From positions 25,219 to 89,218 of the forward strand of contig JAFQRA010000018.1 of the NCBI GenBank assembly GCA_017410325.1: a DNA stretch of 64,000 nt, given 5' to 3'. This document shows, in pieces, positions 60,608-64,000 of this stretch. The DNA is from Clostridia bacterium. GTDB lineage: Bacteria; Bacillota; Clostridia; Oscillospirales; Acutalibacteraceae. How positions within the stretch are numbered: the stretch's first letter is position 1; every line of letters begins with the position of its first letter. The notes beneath the pieces are model-generated. The model did not search any database and was not told the DNA's origin. It worked only from the letters and a program-made list of their open reading frames with translations. Position numbers and translations under genes: made by a program.

Positions 60608-61432
60608 ATGAATTTTTTTGAGATTCTCAAAGCGGTTTTCCTCGGCATAGTTGAAGGCATAACCGAATGGCTGCCCATAAGCAGTACGGGTCATATGCTG
60701 CTTGTCGATGAGTTTTTACAGCTTAATATGAGCGAAGAATTCAAGGAAATGTTCTTTGTTGTCATTCAGCTTGGTGCAATCCTTGCCGTTGTGAGCGTGT
60801 TCTTTAAGCGTATGATACCGTTTGAAATAAGCAACGGGTTAAAAATCAAAAAGGATACCTTTGCGCTTTGGATAAAGGTTGTTATCGCCTGCGTGCCGGG
60901 TGCACTCGTCACCCTGCTGTTTGACGATTTTATCGAATCACGCCTGCATACGCCCGTTGTAATTGCCCTTACGCTTATTATCTACGGTGTTGCGTTCATA
61001 ATTATAGAAAATGCGGCTAAAAACAAAACGCCGAAAACAAATCAGCTTGAAATGATAAGCTATAAGCAAGCGCTTTTAATCGGCCTGTTTCAGGTGCTTT
61101 CAATAATTCCGGGTACCTCACGTTCGGGCTCAACGATAATCGGAGCACTTCTTATCGGAGTTTCCCGTGTCGCGGCGGCAGAATTCACGTTCTTCCTTGC
61201 CGTGCCCGTAATGTTTGGCCTGAGTGCACTAAAGCTTCTCGATTTCGGCTTCAGCTTCACGGGGGATGAATTGGTAATCCTGCTTGTCGGCTGCGTTACG
61301 GCCTTTGCCGTCTCTCTCGGTGTGGTCAAGTTCCTTATGAGCTATATCAAGAAAAAGGATTTCAAGGTCTTCGGCGTTTACCGAATTATCCTCGGCGCAC
61401 TCGTGCTTGGCTATTTCCTGCTTGTAAAATAA
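60608..61432 (+). CDS. uppP: Undecaprenyl-diphosphatase
   Basis: The 274-residue membrane protein recycles undecaprenyl diphosphate for cell-wall synthesis. It has about eight spans and both signature motifs: EGITEWLPISSTGHM near residue 16 and PGTSRSGSTI near 170. It can also give bacitracin resistance. An AAGGGG site precedes the ATG. The gene lies between a terminator and the tRNA-Ala promoter. Confidence 0.95.
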   Translation: MNFFEILKAVFLGIVEGITEWLPISSTGHMLLVDEFLQLNMSEEFKEMFFVVIQLGAILAVVSVFFKRMIPFEISNGLKIKKDTFALWIKVVIACVPGALVTLLFDDFIESRLHTPVVIALTLIIYGVAFIIIENAAKNKTPKTNQLEMISYKQALLIGLFQVLSIIPGTSRSGSTIIGALLIGVSRVAAAEFTFFLAVPVMFGLSALKLLDFGFSFTGDELVILLVGCVTAFAVSLGVVKFLMSYIKKKDFKVFGVYRIILGALVLGYFLLVK

Positions 61433-61462
61433 TTCAATTTTTCAGTTTTTTTAATATTTCTC

Positions 61463-61492
61463 TTGACTTTTCGGTACTTCTTGTGCTATTAT
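61463..61492 (+). promoter_or_regulatory. Promoter of tRNA-Ala
   Basis: TTGACT (61463-61468), an 18-base spacer and TATTAT (61487-61492) with TGC, 13 bases before the tRNA. Confidence 0.75.
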
Positions 61493-61504
61493 ATTCAAGC
61501 ACTT

Positions 61505-61580
<76 letters not shown>

Positions 61581-61589
61581 AGGTACACG

Positions 61590-61645
61590 AAGCAAAACTG
61601 TCAAAATCCGCTATTCTGCGTGGGTTTTGGCGGTTTGCTTTTTTC
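61590..61645 (+). terminator. Imperfect terminator after tRNA-Ala
   Basis: AAGCAAA (61590-61596) pairs with TTTGCTT (61634-61640), and an inner CAAAATCC pairs with GGGTTTTG (61602-61609 with 61622-61629); a T-run follows. Confidence 0.7.
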
Positions 61646-61738
61646 TTTGAGAACGCTTTATTAATTCTTAATGTGCAAAAACAGTCTTAAAAATTTGATA
61701 AAGTGTAACAAAAGTGTAACACAAAATAGCGAAAAAAT

Positions 61739-61775
61739 GCCGCCTGAGAAGCAGTTTCTCGGCGGCAATTTTTTT
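61739..61775. terminator. Hairpin terminator near the integrase remnant
   Basis: GCCGCC-T-GAGAA (61739-61750) pairs with TTCTC-GGCGGC (61756-61766) with one bulged base, followed by a T-run on the plus strand. Confidence 0.75.
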
Positions 61776-61923
61776 ATTTTTTCTCGGATTTTGCTTTTTT
61801 TATCTGCGAAACAGCAAATTGAAGCATTTCTTCATCAATGTGTGTGTACACTTTTTCGGTTACGTCGGCGGCAGGGGAGTGGCCGAGGAGCTTCTTTGTT
61901 ACGAGTGGGTCAACGCCTTGCTT
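61774..61923 (-). pseudogene. 3' remnant of a tyrosine recombinase (integrase)
   Basis: Read on the minus strand this stretch encodes 49 residues ending in a TAA at 61776-61774. It contains GVDPLVTKKLLGHSPAADVT followed by EKVYTHIDEEML. These are the catalytic LGHS region and the nucleophile Tyr motif (VYTH) of phage-type integrases. The reading is lost upstream of base 61923, where unrelated sequence begins, so the gene is a fragment of an otherwise 350-400 residue enzyme. Its position beside tRNA-Ala fits an element that had inserted there and was later deleted. Confidence 0.85.
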
Positions 61924-62633
61924 ACTATAAGACAATTGCCGGAGTTAATTAAAAACGCTACTTTAGAAAGTGAAGAAGGGAATTATCACAATTCTGAAAG
62001 TAGCGTTAGTTATATGTATTTATCTTGTAATACAGAGATTGACGGTAAATTATATAAAGTATTATTGGACATAAGAAGAAGTCCAAGAAAAAACAAGTTC
62101 TATATGCATCGAATTTATGAGATAAATGAAATAGAGCAAGTGTCTGGCGTAGAAGGAACTAATCCTAAACTACCCTATCTGACCTCTCGCTCTAGACAGT
62201 ATTATAGATGAAACTGGTGACAATGTCAAGTCCAGCGTAAAAAAATCCGATATTGTTGCAGGCCTTGTTGATACCTACAATTACACAGAGCAGACAGCAA
62301 ACAAGATTTTTGCAAACGCTTATAATCTCAAGAAAAAGACGGGCTCAAAGGCGGATATGCAAGAGGTCTCCGCCGTTATTGCCAATGCTTTGGAAAAGCG
62401 TCGCAACGGTGATTTCGGCGAATCTGATATAACTGCTGTAGCTGACCTTATTGCTTCGGGCTCAAAAACTGAAAACGAGACTGTTATATCCGAGGCAAAA
62501 CCGATACTCGATTATCTCAAGGGCATTACCGATAAACAGCGAGCATTGTCCCAGCGATGATGTCCTTGAACATATTCTCAATCACTACAAAGAACAGACG
62601 GATATGAAGTACGGCAGACTGGTTGTAAAATAA
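61921..62633 (+). pseudogene. Frame-broken gene of a mobile element, phage/ICE large-protein type
   Basis: Coherent protein-like sequence continues in three successive frames. Frame one (61921-62190) begins LLTIRQLPELIKNATL and contains TEIDGKLYKVLLDIRRSP, like a BECR/barnase-like nuclease domain found at the ends of large polyvalent phage or plasmid proteins. Frame two (about 62190-62560) contains TYNYTEQTANKIFANAYNLKK. Frame three (about 62550-62633) ends DDVLEHILNHYKEQ and then GRLVVK. The breaks near 62190 and 62555 and the missing start indicate a dead gene. The nuclease similarity is from memory and moderate. Confidence 0.6.
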
Positions 62634-62667
62634 AAGAAAAAGCCGTCACACAATAAGTGTAACAGCT
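62631..62667 (-). terminator. Terminator of the LuxR-type gene
   Basis: On the minus strand, an 11-bp stem with G-U pairs (62667-62657 with 62651-62641) has a 5-base loop and is followed by TTTTTCTTTTA. Confidence 0.75.
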
Positions 62668-63633
62668 TCATTCCGAATACTTTTTGGCTTTGTCAAAAAG
62701 CTCTGTGCGGTTTGCGGTTTCAAGCTTGCGGTATATCGCCGCTGTATGCTTTTTAATAGTGCTTTCGGTAACAAAAAGCGTATCTGCAATAACCTTGCGC
62801 TTTTTGTTTTCAAGCAGGAAACGCAGTACCTCTTTTTCTCTTTGTGAAAGAGTGTCAACGGCAGCCCAGCTTTTCATAATGCTTTCAATCTGTTCGTTAC
62901 TGAAGGATTTTATTGCTTCAATCGGTTCGCTGTGCTGTACGGGCGGTTCTTCGGCCTTCTTCACAGCTTCGGTCAGCCCGTAATCTTGCAGTATCGAATA
63001 GAGGAAAAGTATCATACCTTCGGTTACGATATATGAAATTGACAGGAATTCAAAGCTTGAATGAATCATATTTTCTACAAGCCATATAGCAATGTTGCCG
63101 ATAACAACGAAGGCAAGAAAAACGGTGTGTTTGCTTGAAACAACGGTTTTCTTTATTGCCGTGTAAGCAATAACCGCAACCATTGCCGCGAAATATGTAA
63201 AAAGGAAAACCTTATAAATCGGGTGAAGAGGGCCGTATTCCTTGATAAGGACGGAATATCCGTTGACAAACTCAAGAGTAACTTCTTTGTAATAAATCGG
63301 CAGGATACCGCCGCTGGCTGCAACAAAAAACATAACTGTATTAACGGCAACCAGAATTTTGGGTAACCATTTCGTATGAGTAAACCGTGATAAATTCATT
63401 ATCATCATCAGAAGTGAAAAGGGGAGAAATACGCTTCCGAGATAAGCAATTCTGTTTGACCACAGAGCCGCATCAAGAGTTGACGAAAGGGATAAGAGAA
63501 AATAACCGATGTCGCAAACGGCAACGGAAGCAAACAGCAGACCCAGCCATTTGTCGTGTCGCTTGTCGATGCGGTAATAAACGCCCGTCATAATCAGCGA
63601 AACAGCCATAGCAATGCCGTAAACGGTTGACAT
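62668..63633 (-). CDS. Membrane-bound LuxR-family regulator
   Basis: The 321-residue protein has seven or so membrane spans in its N-terminal 225 residues, arranged like the 7TM sensor region of histidine kinases (HisKA_7TM). A soluble linker leads to a C-terminal LuxR helix-turn-helix (about residues 255-315: TLSQREKEVLRFLLENKKRK and VTESTIKKHTAAIYRKL). Such one-component membrane regulators sense signals and bind DNA directly. The ATG at 63633 has GGAGG seven bases upstream; the ATG at 63636 is slightly too close. Its target is unknown; the GTAGCCC repeats in the divergent region (63742-63790) are candidates. Confidence 0.85.
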   Translation of the reverse strand: MSTVYGIAMAVSLIMTGVYYRIDKRHDKWLGLLFASVAVCDIGYFLLSLSSTLDAALWSNRIAYLGSVFLPFSLLMMIMNLSRFTHTKWLPKILVAVNTVMFFVAASGGILPIYYKEVTLEFVNGYSVLIKEYGPLHPIYKVFLFTYFAAMVAVIAYTAIKKTVVSSKHTVFLAFVVIGNIAIWLVENMIHSSFEFLSISYIVTEGMILFLYSILQDYGLTEAVKKAEEPPVQHSEPIEAIKSFSNEQIESIMKSWAAVDTLSQREKEVLRFLLENKKRKVIADTLFVTESTIKKHTAAIYRKLETANRTELFDKAKKYSE

Positions 63634-63741
63634 CATAATCCCTCCCTTGTTTTTTAAAAATTTTAACATATTTTATTATAACTGTCAAACTGTAATTTGT
63701 TTGTGCAACAGCAACAAATCGGTGCGTTGTATTTTGACACG

Positions 63742-63797
63742 GTAGCCCCAAAGGTAGCCCTTTTTTGGGAAAAGTAGCCCTTCGGGCTACTTATACT
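63742..63797. promoter_or_regulatory. GTAGCCC repeat cluster in the divergent promoter region
   Basis: GTAGCCC occurs at 63742-63748, 63754-63760 and 63774-63780, and inverted (GGGCTAC) at 63784-63790. The last two form AGTAGCCC-TTC-GGGCTACT. A TATACT at 63792-63797 may be the -10 box of the SPFH-type gene. The cluster could bind a regulator. Confidence 0.55.
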
Positions 63798-63861
63798 AAG
63801 AATATATATCCAATAAAATTTAAATAAAGATAATAATTAATTCCGAAAGGAGAAATTTGAT

Positions 63862-64000
63862 ATGGGACTTATTAAAGCAGGTATAGGAGCACTCGGCGGT
63901 ACATTAGCAGACCAGTGGAAGGAATTTTTCTACTGCGATTCACTTGAAAACGATGTGCTTATGGTCAAGGGCTCGAAGAGAGTCAGCGGCAGAAGCTCAA
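63862..64000 (+). CDS. SPFH-domain/virion-core-like protein, N-terminal fragment
   Basis: The 46 visible residues begin MGLIKAGIGALGGTLADQW and continue KEFFYCDSLENDVLMVKGS. This closely resembles the N-terminus of the YdjI/YdjL-type SPFH proteins of Firmicutes, which are membrane-scaffold-like proteins often linked to phage-shock or stress responses. The gene runs past the window end. An AAAGGAG site precedes the ATG. Confidence 0.75.
   Translation, partial: MGLIKAGIGALGGTLADQWKEFFYCDSLENDVLMVKGSKRVSGRSS

Noticed and set aside
62640-63670. Search for a second copy of the tRNA-Ala 3' end as an att site
   Set aside because: No repeat of the tRNA end was found downstream by eye; the element boundary remains undefined.

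Overview
The window looks like chromosomal DNA of an anaerobic, spore-forming Clostridia member, probably a gut Oscillospiraceae/Ruminococcaceae-type bacterium. The signs are a SpoVAF-like and a SpoIID-like sporulation gene, promoters of the TTGAAA-17-TATAAT type often with an extended TG, a GPH-type sugar transporter, several glycan-degrading enzymes and no respiratory chain. The taxonomic call is inference: no rRNA gene is present.

Layout. 1-4160: the end of a sialidase-like beta-propeller gene, an alpha/beta hydrolase, an ECF sigma/membrane-protein pair and an XRE regulator. 4200-9750 (minus): isocitrate dehydrogenase, aconitase and a GH95 fucosidase. 9880-17510 (plus): a zinc-ribbon membrane protein, then FtsK, YgiQ, an MBL-fold hydrolase and DUF3006 in one packed unit, then a small membrane protein with a metallophosphoesterase. 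17550-20900: fucO, then rpsB-tsf behind an unusual promoter palindrome and a foldable leader. 20950-22800 (minus): a GPH sugar transporter with an Spx/ArsC-like protein. 23000-27980: three genes for a flavin and iron-sulphur complex that resembles the Sporomusa-type electron-bifurcating transhydrogenase and lacks a hydrogenase active site. 28000-29480: a REP-type (RAYT) transposase with internal inverted repeats and an AraC regulator. 29515-33585 (minus): GH27 alpha-galactosidase, metallophosphoesterase and inositol-phosphatase-like operon. 33694-37190 (minus): a sporulation/germination cluster. 37368-41564: purD and a MacA/MacB-like pair without its ATPase. 41628-44815: a ChbG-like deacetylase divergent from a GH36 alpha-galactosidase. 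44870-51480 (minus): small proteins, Nnr, GH38 alpha-mannosidase and an unrecognised propeller/helical protein. 51544-53565: a cysteine-cluster protein, an amidase and DUF554. 53688-56528: three tandem lipoproteins with repetitive acidic linkers. 56588-60540: three more metallophosphoesterases. 60608-64000: uppP, tRNA-Ala, remains of an integrated element (integrase 3' end and a frame-broken gene), a LuxR regulator and the start of an SPFH-type protein.

How the parts fit. The enzymes suggest a glycan scavenger that removes fucose (GH95), alpha-galactose (GH27, GH36) and mannose (GH38). FucO would reduce lactaldehyde from fucose, and the transhydrogenase-like complex would balance NADH, NADPH and ferredoxin during fermentation. 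The five metallophosphoesterases, scattered among the glycan genes, are a recurrent theme. The most promising items for follow-up are the transhydrogenase-like complex, the unrecognised protein next to GH38 and Nnr, the palindrome centred on the rpsB -10 box, the three tandem lipoproteins and the inverted repeats inside the RAYT gene.
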